A program made the translations under genes and the position numbers. Below are positions 1 through 9,698 of a DNA stretch of 64,000 nucleotides, piece after piece (position 1 is the stretch's first letter; each line of letters starts with the position of its first letter). The stretch covers positions 157,541-221,540 of the forward strand of contig JAEWIS010000048.1 of assembly GCA_023386955.1 (NCBI GenBank), given 5' to 3'. Source of the stretch: Bacillota bacterium. GTDB taxonomy: Bacteria > Bacillota > Bacilli > Paenibacillales > NBRC-103111. The notes under the pieces were generated by a model. The model saw only the letters and a list, made by a program, of their open reading frames with translations. It did not search any database and was not told where the DNA came from.

Positions 1-51
1 GCGGAAAGCGGACGCTTGAAACGGGAGCACTTCTTTTCCAATCAGAGACAT
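1..51 (-). CDS. ahpC: AhpC peroxiredoxin, 5' end only
   Basis: Only the first 17 codons are inside the window; they read MSLIGKEVLPFQASAFR, which matches the N-terminus of AhpC-type 2-Cys peroxiredoxins (the peroxidatic Cys region lies beyond the edge). AhpC reduces hydrogen peroxide and organic hydroperoxides in the cytoplasm, usually together with AhpF. The ATG is preceded by a strong CCTTAGGAGGG ribosome site (61-71). The identification rests on a short but characteristic stretch; the rest of the gene is not visible. Confidence 0.8.
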   Translation of the reverse strand, partial: MSLIGKEVLPFQASAFR

Positions 52-88
52 ACTGTAATTCCCTCCTAAGGTTTATATTTACTTTCTT

Positions 89-116
89 ATTATAACGCTT
101 TGACGAAGAATTTCAT
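89..116 (-). promoter_or_regulatory. probable sigma-A promoter of ahpC
   Basis: On the minus strand ATGAAA (111-116) and TATAAT (89-94) are separated by 16 bp and lie about 40 bp upstream of the ahpC start. The -35 is weak. I see no full PerR box. Confidence 0.4.
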
Positions 117-215
117 GCGAACCGGGCTACATGACTAAGAATATCACTGTTTTTCTTCCGAATCATGAAGGTGGGATGAAGATAGCATGAATATCGTGTG
201 AATAAATGAAATCCG

Positions 216-1634
216 TTACCCCTGCTCCTCCAAAAAGCGCGCTCCCGCAATCCCCGGTGATGTCATCTGGTACGGGTCAAGGATCTCTTCCAGCTCCTCC
301 GGCGAAAGCAGATGCTTCTCCGTGATGATTTCCTTGACGGTACGGCCGGACTTCATCGCTTCCTTCACCAGCTGGGCGGCCACCTCATAACCCAGATGGG
401 GGTTCAAGGCCGTAATAACGCCGAAGCTCTGTTCCACATAGCGGCGGCAGCCCTCCCGGTTGGCCTCCATTCCTTCCAGAGCGAATTCCCGGAAGGCGTC
501 CAGACCGCGTGTCATGATCTGGAGGGACTGCAGCAGATTGAAGGCAATTACCGGTCCCATGACATTCAATTCGAACTGGCCCGCCTCACAGGCCACACAG
601 ATGGTATGATCGTTGCCCATCACCTGGAAGGCCACCTGGTTCATGACCTCCGCCATCACCGGATTCACCTTGCCGGGCATGATCGAGGAGCCGGGCTGGC
701 GCGCTGGCAGCAGGAGCTCATACAGGCCTACCCGGGGCCCGGAGGCCATCAGGCGGATGTCGTTGCAGATTTTGGACAGGTTCACGGCGCAGACCTTGAG
801 GGCTGCGGACAGCTCCGTATAGGCATCCGTATTCTGGGTGGCATCCACCAGGTCGGCGGCGGGATGAACGGGAAGCCCCAACTGCTCGGACAGGAATTCC
901 GAAACTCTGGCGATATATTCCGGCTTGGCGTTAAGCCCGGTGCCTACGGCAGTGGCGCCCATGTTCACAGTAAGAAGCTCGGCGCCGGCTCGGCGGATGC
1001 GCTCCCGGTCCCGCTCCAGGACGGCGGCATAAGCCGCGAATTCCTGGCCCATGCGGATGGGCACCGCATCCTGGAGATGGGTGCGTCCCATTTTGATTAC
1101 ATCGTCAAAGGACTTGGCCTTCTCCCGAATTTCGGCTGTGGTCCGGTCCATCGCCCCCAGCAGCTCCTGGGACAGCCAGTAGGAGGCGATCCGCAGAGCG
1201 GTGGGAATGTCGTCATTGGTGGATTGGGACATGTTCACATGGTTATTGGGACTGCAGTGGAAGTATTCCCCCTTCTGCTTGCCCAACAGCTCCAGGGCAC
1301 GGTTGGCCAGAACCTCATTCATATTCATATTGATGGAGGTGCCTGCGCCCCCTTGAATGGAATCCACAATAAACTCCCGGTCCAGCTTTCCCTCCGCCGT
1401 TTCCTCGGCCGCCTGGACAATGGCCTCGCCCACTCTGCGGTTCAACAGATGCGCCTCCATGTTGGCGCGGGCCGCTGCCTTTTTTACCTCGGCCAGTGCC
1501 TTCACCAGCGTCCGGTGCACAGGCACTCCTGTAATGGGGAAGTTCTCCACCGCCCGCATGGTCTGGATGCCGTAATAGGCTTCGGCGGGAACCTGCTTTT
1601 CTCCAAGAAAATCCTTCTCCGTACGGGTTTCCAT
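216..1634 (-). CDS. aspA: aspartate ammonia-lyase (aspartase)
   Basis: 472 residues, the usual aspartase length. Cytoplasmic homotetramer that converts L-aspartate to fumarate and ammonia. The fumarase/aspartase signature GSSIMPGKVNPV is present near residue 320, as are the GRTHLQDAVPIRMGQEF and SQSTNDDIPTALR segments of the active site. The ATG at 1634 follows a clear AAGGAGA ribosome site. It lies 42 nt downstream of the malic enzyme gene on the same strand, so the two probably form an operon feeding aspartate carbon through fumarate and malate to pyruvate. Aspartase is preferred over class II fumarase because of the overall sequence, but the two families are close relatives. Confidence 0.92.
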   Translation of the reverse strand: METRTEKDFLGEKQVPAEAYYGIQTMRAVENFPITGVPVHRTLVKALAEVKKAAARANMEAHLLNRRVGEAIVQAAEETAEGKLDREFIVDSIQGGAGTSINMNMNEVLANRALELLGKQKGEYFHCSPNNHVNMSQSTNDDIPTALRIASYWLSQELLGAMDRTTAEIREKAKSFDDVIKMGRTHLQDAVPIRMGQEFAAYAAVLERDRERIRRAGAELLTVNMGATAVGTGLNAKPEYIARVSEFLSEQLGLPVHPAADLVDATQNTDAYTELSAALKVCAVNLSKICNDIRLMASGPRVGLYELLLPARQPGSSIMPGKVNPVMAEVMNQVAFQVMGNDHTICVACEAGQFELNVMGPVIAFNLLQSLQIMTRGLDAFREFALEGMEANREGCRRYVEQSFGVITALNPHLGYEVAAQLVKEAMKSGRTVKEIITEKHLLSPEELEEILDPYQMTSPGIAGARFLEEQG

Positions 1635-1676
1635 AGGGCTGTCTCCTTTATGTCGTTGCGTTTCTTTCGTTGAAAT

Positions 1677-3131
1677 CTAACGCTTGTAGCTGTCGGACAA
1701 GCCGTAGCCGGTGTAATCACAGAGGCTGCGGAACTCCGGCGGAATCCGGCGGGCCACACCCGTATCGATTGCGGCGGTGATGACGGCGCTGCGGACAGAA
1801 TCCACCACTTTTTCATTAAAGATGCTGGGAATGATATAGTTCTCGTTGACTTCATCATCGGATATAACCGAGGCGATGGCACGGGAAGCAGCCAGCTTCA
1901 TCTCTTCATTGATGAGGCGCGCCCGGCAGTCCAACGCCCCCCGGAAGATACCGGGGAAACAAAGCACGTTGTTGATCTGGTTGGGATAGTCGCTCCGTCC
2001 GGTAGCCAGCACCCGCACATGGGGCTCGGCCAGCTCCGGGTCAATCTCCGGCTCAGGATTGGCCATGGCAAATACAATCCGGTCCTCTGCCATACGGACA
2101 AGGTCCTCCACCTTCAGAACACCCGGGCCCGAAACTCCGATGAACACATCGGCGCCTTCAATCACATCGGATAAACCGCCGGTCAGCCGGTCGGGATTGG
2201 TGCGTTCAGCCAGCCAGTTCCACATTTCATTGGCATAGGTCCGGTCCGCCGTGATGGCCCCTTCCCGGTCAACAGCCACCAGGTTTTTGACGCCGGCGGC
2301 CAACAGCATTTTGCAGCAGGATACCCCTGCCGCTCCGGCCCCCACCACCACTACGCGGATAGAGCCGATATCCTTATCCGTCACCTTCAGGGCATTCAGC
2401 AGCCCGGCCATCATCACCACAGCGGTGCCATGCTGATCGTCGTGGAACACAGGAATATCCAGCTCCTCGGTGAGCCTGCGTTCAATTTCGAAGCAGCGTG
2501 GCGCGCTGATGTCCTCCAGATTGATGCCACCGAACCCGGGAGACATGGCCTTGATGGTGCGGATGATTTCCTCGGTGTCCTTGGTATCCAGACAGATGGG
2601 GAAGGCGTCAACATCCGCCAGTTGTTTGAACAGCATCGCCTTGCCCTCCATCACTGGCATCGCCGCATGGGGACCGATATCCCCCAGCCCAAGCACAGCT
2701 GTTCCGTCGGAGACCACCGCCACCGTATTGCGTTTGATGGTCAGGGCAAAGGCCTCCCGGGGTTTGTTGTGGATAGCCATACAAACCCGGGCTACGCCGG
2801 GGGTATACACCCGGGACAGGTCATCGCGGTTTTTGATGGGCATGGTAGGTTCGATGCGGATTTTGCCGCCCAGGTGAACCAGAAAGGTCTGGTCGGACAC
2901 ATGCAGCACCGAAACGCCGCTCAGGTCCTCCAGGGCGTCCAGCAACTCCTGGTAAGCCGGCACCGGAATATTCACCGTAATATCCCGGGTGGATTTTTCC
3001 TTGCTGGAGCGAATGACATCAATGGCCACCAAATCCCCGCCAAATGAGCTTACTGTGGACACCACGCTGCTGAAGCCTACTCCGCTTTTTTCCATTTCAA
3101 TACGTATAATAATGCTTGTCGTTGCTGCCAA
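1677..3131 (-). CDS. NAD(P)-dependent malic enzyme with N-terminal ACT domain
   Basis: 484 residues. Oxidative decarboxylation of malate to pyruvate in the cytoplasm. Residues 1-80 form an ACT-like ligand-binding domain. The malic enzyme domain follows, with YTPGVARVCMAIHNKP near residue 105, the catalytic/metal segment DDQHGTAVV, and a Rossmann motif VVVGAGAAGVSCCK. The start codon is TTG at 3129-3131, set by GGAGG ten bases upstream; an ATG between them is out of frame. First gene of a probable malic enzyme-aspA operon. The ACT domain suggests amino-acid or other small-ligand control, but the ligand cannot be read from sequence. Cofactor preference is not determined. Confidence 0.9.
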   Translation of the reverse strand: MAATTSIIIRIEMEKSGVGFSSVVSTVSSFGGDLVAIDVIRSSKEKSTRDITVNIPVPAYQELLDALEDLSGVSVLHVSDQTFLVHLGGKIRIEPTMPIKNRDDLSRVYTPGVARVCMAIHNKPREAFALTIKRNTVAVVSDGTAVLGLGDIGPHAAMPVMEGKAMLFKQLADVDAFPICLDTKDTEEIIRTIKAMSPGFGGINLEDISAPRCFEIERRLTEELDIPVFHDDQHGTAVVMMAGLLNALKVTDKDIGSIRVVVVGAGAAGVSCCKMLLAAGVKNLVAVDREGAITADRTYANEMWNWLAERTNPDRLTGGLSDVIEGADVFIGVSGPGVLKVEDLVRMAEDRIVFAMANPEPEIDPELAEPHVRVLATGRSDYPNQINNVLCFPGIFRGALDCRARLINEEMKLAASRAIASVISDDEVNENYIIPSIFNEKVVDSVRSAVITAAIDTGVARRIPPEFRSLCDYTGYGLSDSYKR

Positions 3132-3466
3132 CAGAATTCATCCTCCGATTAAACCGTTATATAATCGTATTCAGTATACTTCCCTTGCCCCGCCAATTCC
3201 AGCCATTGGTCAAAAAAGACGGGGATCCTAATAAAAATAATTTTAAGGTGATTTTTATCCTGTTTTAAGCTTCTTTTCAGGTTCAGGGGTTATTCTGTTC
3301 ATACTCCCTTTCTTTAAATATAATGTCACTTTTCCCCGGCATCTGGACGGGGGCTTTTTTTTGTATGCTGACGCTGAAGCTAGTGCATCCGGGCTCACGC
3401 CAAAATCTTGGCTCTCCGCAAGGGTCCAGCCTTCCTCTGCTTGACTCCTTATGGTGACTTACGCTC

Positions 3467-3703
3467 CTAACGGCGGTGAGCGCCGCTATTTGGGCCAAAT
3501 CGGCATCCCAAAAAATCTAACGGAAGCAGGGGACGTTATTGCGCCAAAAAGGGGCTTGTGGCCGGACATTTTGCCCAAATAGCGGCTGTGGCCGCCGTTA
3601 GATTTTTTGAAGGGCAATTTTTGTTAAAATAGAGGCTTCTACGTCCGTTAGAATCTCCCGCCCCATTAACGGGCTCCACCCCTGTATGAGAAAGCGCCGT
3701 TAA
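3467..3703. repeat. family A array, copy 1 (50-bp periodic inverted repeats)
   Basis: Four 28-bp units lie in the non-coding stretch between the malic enzyme gene and helD. Two are forward, beginning CTAACGG at 3467 and 3517. Two are inverted, ending CCGTTAG at 3601 and 3651. A degenerate fifth inverted unit may end near 3703. Spacing is exactly 50 bp within each pair. Unit 1 and unit 3 are near-perfect inverted copies. A second array with the same layout is at 25522-25706. The rest of 3132-3994 holds no gene I can support apart from the sRNA candidate listed next. Confidence 0.8.
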
Positions 3704-3756
3704 CCAAATCAAATCCGCCTTCTAACTCCCCGCTCTGGTCCGGGGAAAAAGGCCAT

Positions 3757-3795
3757 AAAAAAACACCCGTCGCCTCTCACAGGCGTCCGGGTGTT
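3757..3795 (-). terminator. intrinsic terminator of the candidate sRNA
   Basis: Stem AACACCCG/CGGGTGTT with an inner CGCCT/AGGCG extension (3762-3795), followed on the minus strand by seven U (3757-3763). Confidence 0.75.
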
Positions 3796-3878
3796 GCTGT
3801 TCGTGGGAAGACATGGTACAATGATAGTTGCACCATTCTACATAAATAAAAATAAGAAAAACCAAAATTGATTTTCCT
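3757..3878 (-). ncRNA. candidate small RNA divergent from helD
   Basis: A near-consensus promoter on the minus strand is followed about 120 nt later by a strong intrinsic terminator. No open reading frame with a ribosome site lies between them; the only ATG-initiated frame runs through the terminator. The predicted transcript starts near 3878 and ends in the U-run at 3757-3763. It would be a free-standing ~120-nt RNA transcribed away from helD. No Rfam family is recognised. Inference from promoter and terminator only. Confidence 0.55.
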
Positions 3879-3884
3879 ACGCTT

Positions 3885-3913
3885 ATTGTAGCAGAAAAAA
3901 AATAGCCCGTCAA
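3885..3913 (-). promoter_or_regulatory. sigma-A promoter of the candidate sRNA
   Basis: TTGACG (3908-3913), 17-bp spacer, TACAAT (3885-3890) on the minus strand. One of the best promoter matches in the window, with no protein gene downstream of it. Confidence 0.7.
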
Positions 3914-3994
3914 ACTTAATTTTCGGCCTCCTCTCAAAAAAATGAAGAGTTGCTGCCCTTTTACGCTATCCAAACTTGATATGGAGGTACACCC

Positions 3995-6361
3995 ATGAGC
4001 ATAAATCCTGAAGCTCAAAAAGCGGAGGAAATCCGGCTGGCTCTGACTCTCCGGGAAATCGACGCCCAGTTGGTCAAAAACCAAAGCGTATCCGACGACC
4101 GGAGAGATGATGTAATCGATGTCCGCAAGATGATTTGGGAAGAAATGCGTCTGGACAACGCCAACTGGGCATTTAAATTCGAGGCTGCCGGGGACGTAGT
4201 TATGAACTCCCTGGAGCTGGCCCGGATCGAGCGGGGTTATCTGAGTGCGCAGGCTGCCGCCCGGAAGCTTCGGCTGATGCGCAGCACCCCATATTTCGCC
4301 CGTATCGACTTCCAGGAGGACGGAGCCCCCGCAGGGCAGGAGCCGGAGCAAATCTATATCGGTTTGTCCTCCCTGCTGGATGACCGCACACTGGAGCCCA
4401 TTGTTTACGACTGGCGGTCACCGATTGCCAGTATGTACTACGATTTTACCTTGGGCGACGCCCGCTACCCTACCGATGAAGGCCATGTGGACGGGGAAAT
4501 CCTCCTGAAGCGCCAGTTCAAAATCGTAAACGGCCTCCTCCAGCTGATGTTCGATTCCGTCATCCGGATCGGAGACGACATGCTGCAGTTTATGCTGGGC
4601 AAATCCTCCGACGACAAGATGAAAAGTATCGTAACCACCATTCAAAGCGAGCAGAATCAAGCTATCCGCTACGAGGAGCATCCTATTCTGATCGTCCAGG
4701 GGGCGGCGGGCAGCGGAAAAACCTCCATCGCCCTGCAGCGTGTCGCTTACCTGCTTTACAAATACCGCAAAAGTATTCAGGCAGATCAAATGATCCTCTT
4801 TTCCCCCAACCCCATGTTCAGCGACTACATCTCCAATGTGCTTCCGGAGCTGGGTGAGGACAATATGCGTCAGACCACCTTCCAGGATTTTGCCGAGCAC
4901 CGTTTGTCCGGCTTTATATTACCGGAGGACCGCTACACACAAATAGAAGCCATGCTGACAGGAAATCCGGGTGAACCGGGATATGATGCGAAGGCAGCAG
5001 GAACCGCATACAAGTCCTCTCAGGCTTTTCTTCAAGTTATCCGCAATTATCTCGTTCTTCTTGAGGAGGAAGGGTTGGCCTTCGATGCCATTCCGTATGG
5101 AGCTCAGGTCTGGAAGAACGAAGAGGCCTTGGCGGCTCTTTTCTACGGCGACTTCCGCCATCACCGGATGGATGTCCGGCTGGAGCGGATGGGCGAGCTG
5201 CTGCTGGGTGAAATTCCCCTCCTGGAGGAACGGCAGGCCCGCAAGCTGTACAAAACCATGCTCCGCCACCCCAAGTATCTGGGTACCGAGGATGAGCTGA
5301 AGCAGCAGAGCAAGAAGCATGTCCACACCAAAACTAACGCCATAAAATCCTTTGTCCGCCGGCTTCAATTCATTAATCCGCTGCGCACCTACCGGCAGCT
5401 GTTCGCCGACCAGGAGCTGTTCCTCCGCGCTGCAGCCGGTTCGCCGGGAATTCCGGAGCCGGAGGTATGGAAGGATATCTGCACTTATACACTGGAGCAG
5501 CTGGACAGCGGGACCGCCCCCCATGAGGATGTGCCGCCGCTGCTTTATTTGCTGGAGAGCGTTACCGGATGGAACAGCTTCAACAGCATCCGTCATGTAA
5601 TTCTGGACGAAGCCCAGGATTATTCTCCCTTCCAATATGAAATTATCCGCCGCCTGTTCCCGCGCAGCAAGCTGACCCTGCTGGGCGACTTGAACCAGGC
5701 CATTACTCCGAATATGCGGATCGAGTCCTACGGCTATGTGGAGGAGCTGTACGGCAAGGAGCAAACCGGGATTCTCCGGCTCTCCAAAAGCTACCGCTCC
5801 ACATCCGAGATTGTAGAGTTCACCAAGGCGCTCTTGCCCGGCGGCGAAGCCATTGAGGCCTTCAGCCGGAGCGGGGAAAAGCCCCAGCTGGTAAAGCTGG
5901 CAGCGGAGCCGGAACTGAAAGCCCGGCAGGTGGTTGGGCTGATCGGGAAGCTGCGGGACGGCGGCTCCCCTTCCGTTGCTGTGATCTGCCGGACAGCTGC
6001 GGAGAGCCAGGCTGCTTACGAAGCGCTTCAGGCCGCAGGTGCTCCCGCCCACCTGCATCTGGTGACACGGGAGGAAACCAGCTTCCGCAATACGCTGGTG
6101 GTGATCCCCGTTTATTTGGCCAAGGGGCTGGAATTCGATTCTGTTATTGTGTGGGATGGAGGCGCATCGGTTTATGGGCGTGAGGAGGAGCGGAAGCTGT
6201 TCTATACCGCCTGCACCCGGGCCATGAATACTCTGTATGTAGGTTACACCGGGGAGAAAAACCGCTTCCTGGAGCCGGTGAACCATTCCCTGTATGAAGA
6301 GCAGGCAGCACCGGGTTTTGTTGGAGAATCCGCAGGTGCAGGCACTCCTGCAGGAGGTTGA
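3995..6361 (+). CDS. helD: HelD-family superfamily 1 helicase (copy 1)
   Basis: 788 residues, typical for HelD (UvrD-like superfamily 1). The N-terminal ~190 residues are a helical arm rich in charged residues. Walker A GAAGSGKTS sits near residue 235, and motif II DEAQD near residue 537. The SYRSTSEIVEF segment and the C-terminal VIPVYLAKGLEFDSVIVWD and FYTACTRAM motifs complete the helicase core. In Bacillus subtilis and mycobacteria HelD binds RNA polymerase and removes stalled or drug-bound polymerase from DNA. The ribosome site is TGGAGG at about 3980. It is followed 5 nt later by a HAD phosphatase, probably co-transcribed. A second, divergent HelD lies at 15638. Confidence 0.9.
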   Translation: MSINPEAQKAEEIRLALTLREIDAQLVKNQSVSDDRRDDVIDVRKMIWEEMRLDNANWAFKFEAAGDVVMNSLELARIERGYLSAQAAARKLRLMRSTPYFARIDFQEDGAPAGQEPEQIYIGLSSLLDDRTLEPIVYDWRSPIASMYYDFTLGDARYPTDEGHVDGEILLKRQFKIVNGLLQLMFDSVIRIGDDMLQFMLGKSSDDKMKSIVTTIQSEQNQAIRYEEHPILIVQGAAGSGKTSIALQRVAYLLYKYRKSIQADQMILFSPNPMFSDYISNVLPELGEDNMRQTTFQDFAEHRLSGFILPEDRYTQIEAMLTGNPGEPGYDAKAAGTAYKSSQAFLQVIRNYLVLLEEEGLAFDAIPYGAQVWKNEEALAALFYGDFRHHRMDVRLERMGELLLGEIPLLEERQARKLYKTMLRHPKYLGTEDELKQQSKKHVHTKTNAIKSFVRRLQFINPLRTYRQLFADQELFLRAAAGSPGIPEPEVWKDICTYTLEQLDSGTAPHEDVPPLLYLLESVTGWNSFNSIRHVILDEAQDYSPFQYEIIRRLFPRSKLTLLGDLNQAITPNMRIESYGYVEELYGKEQTGILRLSKSYRSTSEIVEFTKALLPGGEAIEAFSRSGEKPQLVKLAAEPELKARQVVGLIGKLRDGGSPSVAVICRTAAESQAAYEALQAAGAPAHLHLVTREETSFRNTLVVIPVYLAKGLEFDSVIVWDGGASVYGREEERKLFYTACTRAMNTLYVGYTGEKNRFLEPVNHSLYEEQAAPGFVGESAGAGTPAGG

Positions 6362-6366
6362 GAGAG

Positions 6367-7152
6367 ATGCCGGGATTTATTATTGATTTGGACGGAACCA
6401 TGTACGCCGGACGGAATCCCATTCTCTATGCGGATGAGTTCATCGGGGCTCTGCGGAGCGAAGGCTGGCCTTATCTGTTTCTGACCAATAACTCCACGGT
6501 CCATCCCGGTGAGGTAGCGGCGCTTCTGGAAGAGCTCACCGGGATTCCGGTGGCCCCCGGGGAGGTGCTTACCTCCGGAATGGCTGCAGCGCGCTATATC
6601 CGCTTGCACGGACAAGGGAACCGGGTATTGTGCATCGGGGAACAGGCGCTTCAGGAGACCTTGGCGGCAGCGGGCTTTGTGCTTACGGCAGAGGCTCCCG
6701 ATTACGTGGTGCAGGGCATTGACCGGGAATTCACCTATGCCAAGCTGACCCAGGCCGTGAACGCCATCCGCGGCGGGGCCATGTATATCCAGACGAACCC
6801 GGATCATCTTCTTCCGAAGGAAAACGGACCCATCCCCGGCTCCGGAGCCATCGGCGCCGCCATCCGCACCGCCTCCGAGACGGAGCCGGTGGTGATCGGC
6901 AAACCATCCCCCATTATCAGCCGGTACGGTATTGAACTGTTGGGGCTGCCGCCGGAGGAGATTTGGATGGTGGGCGACAACCTGCGTACCGATATCGCCG
7001 CTGGCGCCGCGGCAGGCACCCGCACCGCACTGGTGCTGACCGGGCTGGCGGGGCCTCATAATTATGAGGCGCTGATTGAGAGCACCGGCATCAAACCGGA
7101 TGTCAGCGTCCATCATCTGATGGACTTTTACCGGTGGCTGAAGGCTTGCTAA
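6367..7152 (+). CDS. HAD-IIA (NagD-like) phosphatase
   Basis: 261 residues from the ATG at 6367. Motif I DLDGT is at residues 7-11, the motif II region TNNSTVHP follows, and motif III/IV GDNLRTDI is near residue 205: a complete haloacid dehalogenase set with the C2 cap of the NagD/AraL/p-nitrophenylphosphatase subfamily. Cytoplasmic Mg-dependent phosphatase of unknown physiological substrate. A TTG at 6358 is in frame but directly abuts the GGAGG (6353-6357), so the ATG nine bases on is the better start. It begins just after the helD stop, suggesting an operon. Confidence 0.87.
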   Translation: MPGFIIDLDGTMYAGRNPILYADEFIGALRSEGWPYLFLTNNSTVHPGEVAALLEELTGIPVAPGEVLTSGMAAARYIRLHGQGNRVLCIGEQALQETLAAAGFVLTAEAPDYVVQGIDREFTYAKLTQAVNAIRGGAMYIQTNPDHLLPKENGPIPGSGAIGAAIRTASETEPVVIGKPSPIISRYGIELLGLPPEEIWMVGDNLRTDIAAGAAAGTRTALVLTGLAGPHNYEALIESTGIKPDVSVHHLMDFYRWLKAC

Positions 7153-7201
7153 GATATTCTTAAGAATTGCCCGTAGGCCCTGTTAAGATTTTGCCGGTAA
7201 A
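7150..7201 (+). promoter_or_regulatory. probable promoter and response-regulator box upstream of the two-component genes
   Basis: TAAGA occurs at 7150, 7161 and 7184, that is 11 and 23 bp apart. This is the 11-bp direct-repeat pitch bound by OmpR-family regulators. TAAAAT at 7197-7202 could serve as the -10. The middle copy is part of a 12-bp palindrome (7156-7167). The layout fits autoregulation by the downstream response regulator. Confidence 0.4.
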
Positions 7202-7242
7202 ATGAAACTCGAAGTATGTGCGTATCCGAAGGAGTGAATCCC

Positions 7243-7938
7243 ATGCCCTCCGAAACGATCCTTGTGGTGGATGACGAAAAGGACATCCTTGATCTGTTGG
7301 AGATTTATTTGACTAACGATGGTTATAACATTCTGAAAGCCTCGGACGGTTTGGAGGCGCTGGATGTGGTGACCAAGCAGGTGGTGGATCTGGTGATCCT
7401 TGACGTGATGATGCCCAAGCTGGACGGTATCCAGACCTGCCTGAAAATCCGCGAGCAGCGCAATATGCCCATCATCATGCTGTCCGCCAAAAGCCAGGAC
7501 ATGGACAAAATTATGGGGCTGTCTACCGGAGCCGACGACTATATGTCCAAACCCTTTAACCCTCTGGAGCTGATGGCCCGGGTGAAATCCCAGCTTCGCC
7601 GTTACACCCGGCTGAATGTGCCCAACGCCCGGAAGGAAAACGAAATCGAGATTGATGATCTCATTATTAATACCACCACCCATGAGGTGAAGGTGGACGG
7701 CCGTGACGTGAAGCTGACTCCGCGGGAATTCGCCATTCTGGATCTCTTGGCCCGCAACCGCGGCATGGTGTTCAGCATTGAGCGGATTTATGAATCGGTG
7801 TGGGGCGAAGCCTTCTTCGAATCCGACAACACCGTGATGGTCCATATCCGCAAAATCCGTGAAAAAACCGAGGAGAACCCGCGCCAGCCCAAATATATCA
7901 AAACCGTTTGGGGGGTCGGCTACAAAATTGAAGCTTAA
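7243..7938 (+). CDS. OmpR-family response regulator
   Basis: 231 residues. The receiver domain has acidic pocket DD at 10-11, phosphoacceptor Asp54 ([10 protein letters not shown]) and Lys103 (MSKPF). The winged-helix DNA-binding domain, from about 130 to the end, carries the [11 protein letters not shown] and VWGVGYKIE hallmarks. The start is the ATG at 7243 with GGAG eight bases upstream, not the ATG at 7216. It overlaps the start of the sensor kinase gene. The family (VanR/PhoB-like) acts as a cytoplasmic transcription factor activated by its partner kinase. The signal is not evident. Confidence 0.92.
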   Translation: MPSETILVVDDEKDILDLLEIYLTNDGYNILKASDGLEALDVVTKQVVDLVILDVMMPKLDGIQTCLKIREQRNMPIIMLSAKSQDMDKIMGLSTGADDYMSKPFNPLELMARVKSQLRRYTRLNVPNARKENEIEIDDLIINTTTHEVKVDGRDVKLTPREFAILDLLARNRGMVFSIERIYESVWGEAFFESDNTVMVHIRKIREKTEENPRQPKYIKTVWGVGYKIEA

Positions 7939-9466
7939 ACCGGGGATACGCAGGCTTCTATTCTGGAACCGCCTCCAGCGGCTGGCGAGTATCTGCCGCA
8001 GAGCCGCGGAGACCACCCGACTCAGCATTATCCGCAGCATCCGGCTTCAGCTGATGTTTACCTTTGTGCTGTGCCTGTCCGCCGCAGCTCTTGTTTACGT
8101 TGCGGTGAACGTTTTCTTCGGGGAGCTGAACCGTTCCCCTGTTCTGGATTACCAATACGGCATCGAAAAAATCGACGACCAAGCCCGAGCCATCGCCTCC
8201 TATATTAAAACCCCCGATGTCAGCTACCAGGGGATTACCGACTACATTACCCGCAATGCGGGTTTTTCGGGTAACAAGGTGCTTTTGACGGACCTGGAGG
8301 GAAAGGTTTTTTTCAAAACGCCCGATGCCATTGAAACCCAGGTGGACATCCACAGCATCATTTCCAAAGCTATGGAGCGGCGCTATACCAGCACCCCGGT
8401 TCAGGAATTCACCAGCTTTTACCCCGTTGATCTGAAGGACCAGCCTGCTTATCTGATTGTCAGCGGCGTTCCCCAGCCCAGCATTTCCTACAAAAGAGGC
8501 TCCAGCCCCTTCACCCTGATGACAGCTATTGCGGCCTTTATCTTTCTGTTCTATTGGCTGACCAAACGGAAGATGGATTATATCGAAGAGCTGGCCAGCG
8601 GCCTGCAGGAAATCTCCAAGGGCAATCTCCAATTCCGCGTGCCGCTGCGTTCGAAGGACGAGTTGGCCTCCTTAGCCTCCACCATTAACCGGATGACCGC
8701 CGCCCTCCAGACCACCATGGAAGAGGAACGCCGGGCCGAACGGACCAAAAACGAGCTCATCACCAATGTTTCCCACGATCTAAGGACTCCGCTGACCTTG
8801 ATTATGGGGTATTTGCGGCTTCTGAAGGACCGCCACTTCGAGGACGAGGCCCAAGCCCATAATTACGCCCAAATCGCCTACAGCAAATCGGAAAAGCTGA
8901 AGGTATTGATCGATGATCTGTTTGAATACACCAAGCTGTCCAATCAAATTGTCAACATGAATCTGGAACGGGTCTGCGTAAATGAGCTCTTGGAGCAGCT
9001 GACGGAGGAATTGGTTACCTACGCGGAGGAAAGCGCCCTGGTGCTGGTGAAGGATATTCTATCCGAGCGGCTTTACGCCATGATCGATGCCGCCCAGATG
9101 ATACGGGTTGCGGAGAACCTCCTGGTCAATGCGGTGAAATACAGCCACAAACCAGGTGTTGTCACCGTCAAAATGGATCGCGACAACGGATATGCACGGG
9201 TTTGCATTATTAATCAGGGCGACCCGATTTCGGAGGACGAGCTCCACCGGGTATTCGACCGGTTCTACCGGGTGGATACCGCCCGCACCTCCGCCGGAGG
9301 AGGCTCAGGCTTAGGACTGGCCATTGCCAAAAGCATCGTAGAAGCCCATTCCGGGAAAATTTGGGCAGAGTGCGAGGGCAATGAAATCCGCTTCTGCGTG
9401 TTGATCCCGCTGGACCTGCCTGCCGGTCCTGAATTAGGGCCCGGCTCCAAACGCCCCCGTCCATAA
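7928..9466 (+). CDS. membrane sensor histidine kinase (VanS-like)
   Basis: About 512 residues from a TTG at 7928 that overlaps the response regulator by 11 nt; the start is uncertain because upstream in-frame codons are also open. Order: TM1 ([19 protein letters not shown]), an extracytoplasmic sensor of ~120 residues, TM2 ([13 protein letters not shown]), HAMP linker, HisKA with phosphoacceptor His283 ([12 protein letters not shown]), and HATPase with N box ([10 protein letters not shown]) and G box ([15 protein letters not shown]). Forms a two-component system with the preceding regulator. The sensor domain shows no family I recognise. Confidence 0.88.
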   Translation: MKLKPGIRRLLFWNRLQRLASICRRAAETTRLSIIRSIRLQLMFTFVLCLSAAALVYVAVNVFFGELNRSPVLDYQYGIEKIDDQARAIASYIKTPDVSYQGITDYITRNAGFSGNKVLLTDLEGKVFFKTPDAIETQVDIHSIISKAMERRYTSTPVQEFTSFYPVDLKDQPAYLIVSGVPQPSISYKRGSSPFTLMTAIAAFIFLFYWLTKRKMDYIEELASGLQEISKGNLQFRVPLRSKDELASLASTINRMTAALQTTMEEERRAERTKNELITNVSHDLRTPLTLIMGYLRLLKDRHFEDEAQAHNYAQIAYSKSEKLKVLIDDLFEYTKLSNQIVNMNLERVCVNELLEQLTEELVTYAEESALVLVKDILSERLYAMIDAAQMIRVAENLLVNAVKYSHKPGVVTVKMDRDNGYARVCIINQGDPISEDELHRVFDRFYRVDTARTSAGGGSGLGLAIAKSIVEAHSGKIWAECEGNEIRFCVLIPLDLPAGPELGPGSKRPRP

Positions 9467-9484
9467 TCCTTATATAAAAAGTAC

Positions 9485-9512
9485 AAAAGGCCCTCCCTGC
9501 AGGGCCTTTTCC
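9485..9512 (+). terminator. intrinsic terminator after the sensor kinase
   Basis: Stem AAAAGGCCCT (9485-9494) and AGGGCCTTTT (9501-9510) with a 6-nt loop. Confidence 0.8.
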
Positions 9513-9698
9513 GCTAAGTGCCCATCCCCCAAAAAATATGCCGAAAGTTATAATTGCGTCCAGAGTTTGAATCGCATATAATAGGAGGGATTGAGAAAAT
9601 TATTTTATATACGTGATTATTTCCATAAATTAAATCTATATTTTTATTTCGGTCAACCGCCGGAATGCTGCAGCCGTAGTCCAGGAGGGCCCAATCAA

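Noticed and set aside
312..1673. Long open frame on the plus strand opposite aspA (and similar long frames opposite malic enzyme, sdhA, fhs, xylA and the SLH protein)
   Set aside because: High-GC codon bias leaves antisense frames open; none has a ribosome site or recognisable product, while the opposite strand encodes a clear protein family.
3283..3498. 71-codon minus-strand frame near the family A array
   Set aside because: No ribosome site at a usable distance and it runs into the repeat units.
9591..9698. N-terminal extension of the LysR protein at 9699
   Set aside because: The added residues are unlike the family and the GGAGGG site lies just before 9699.
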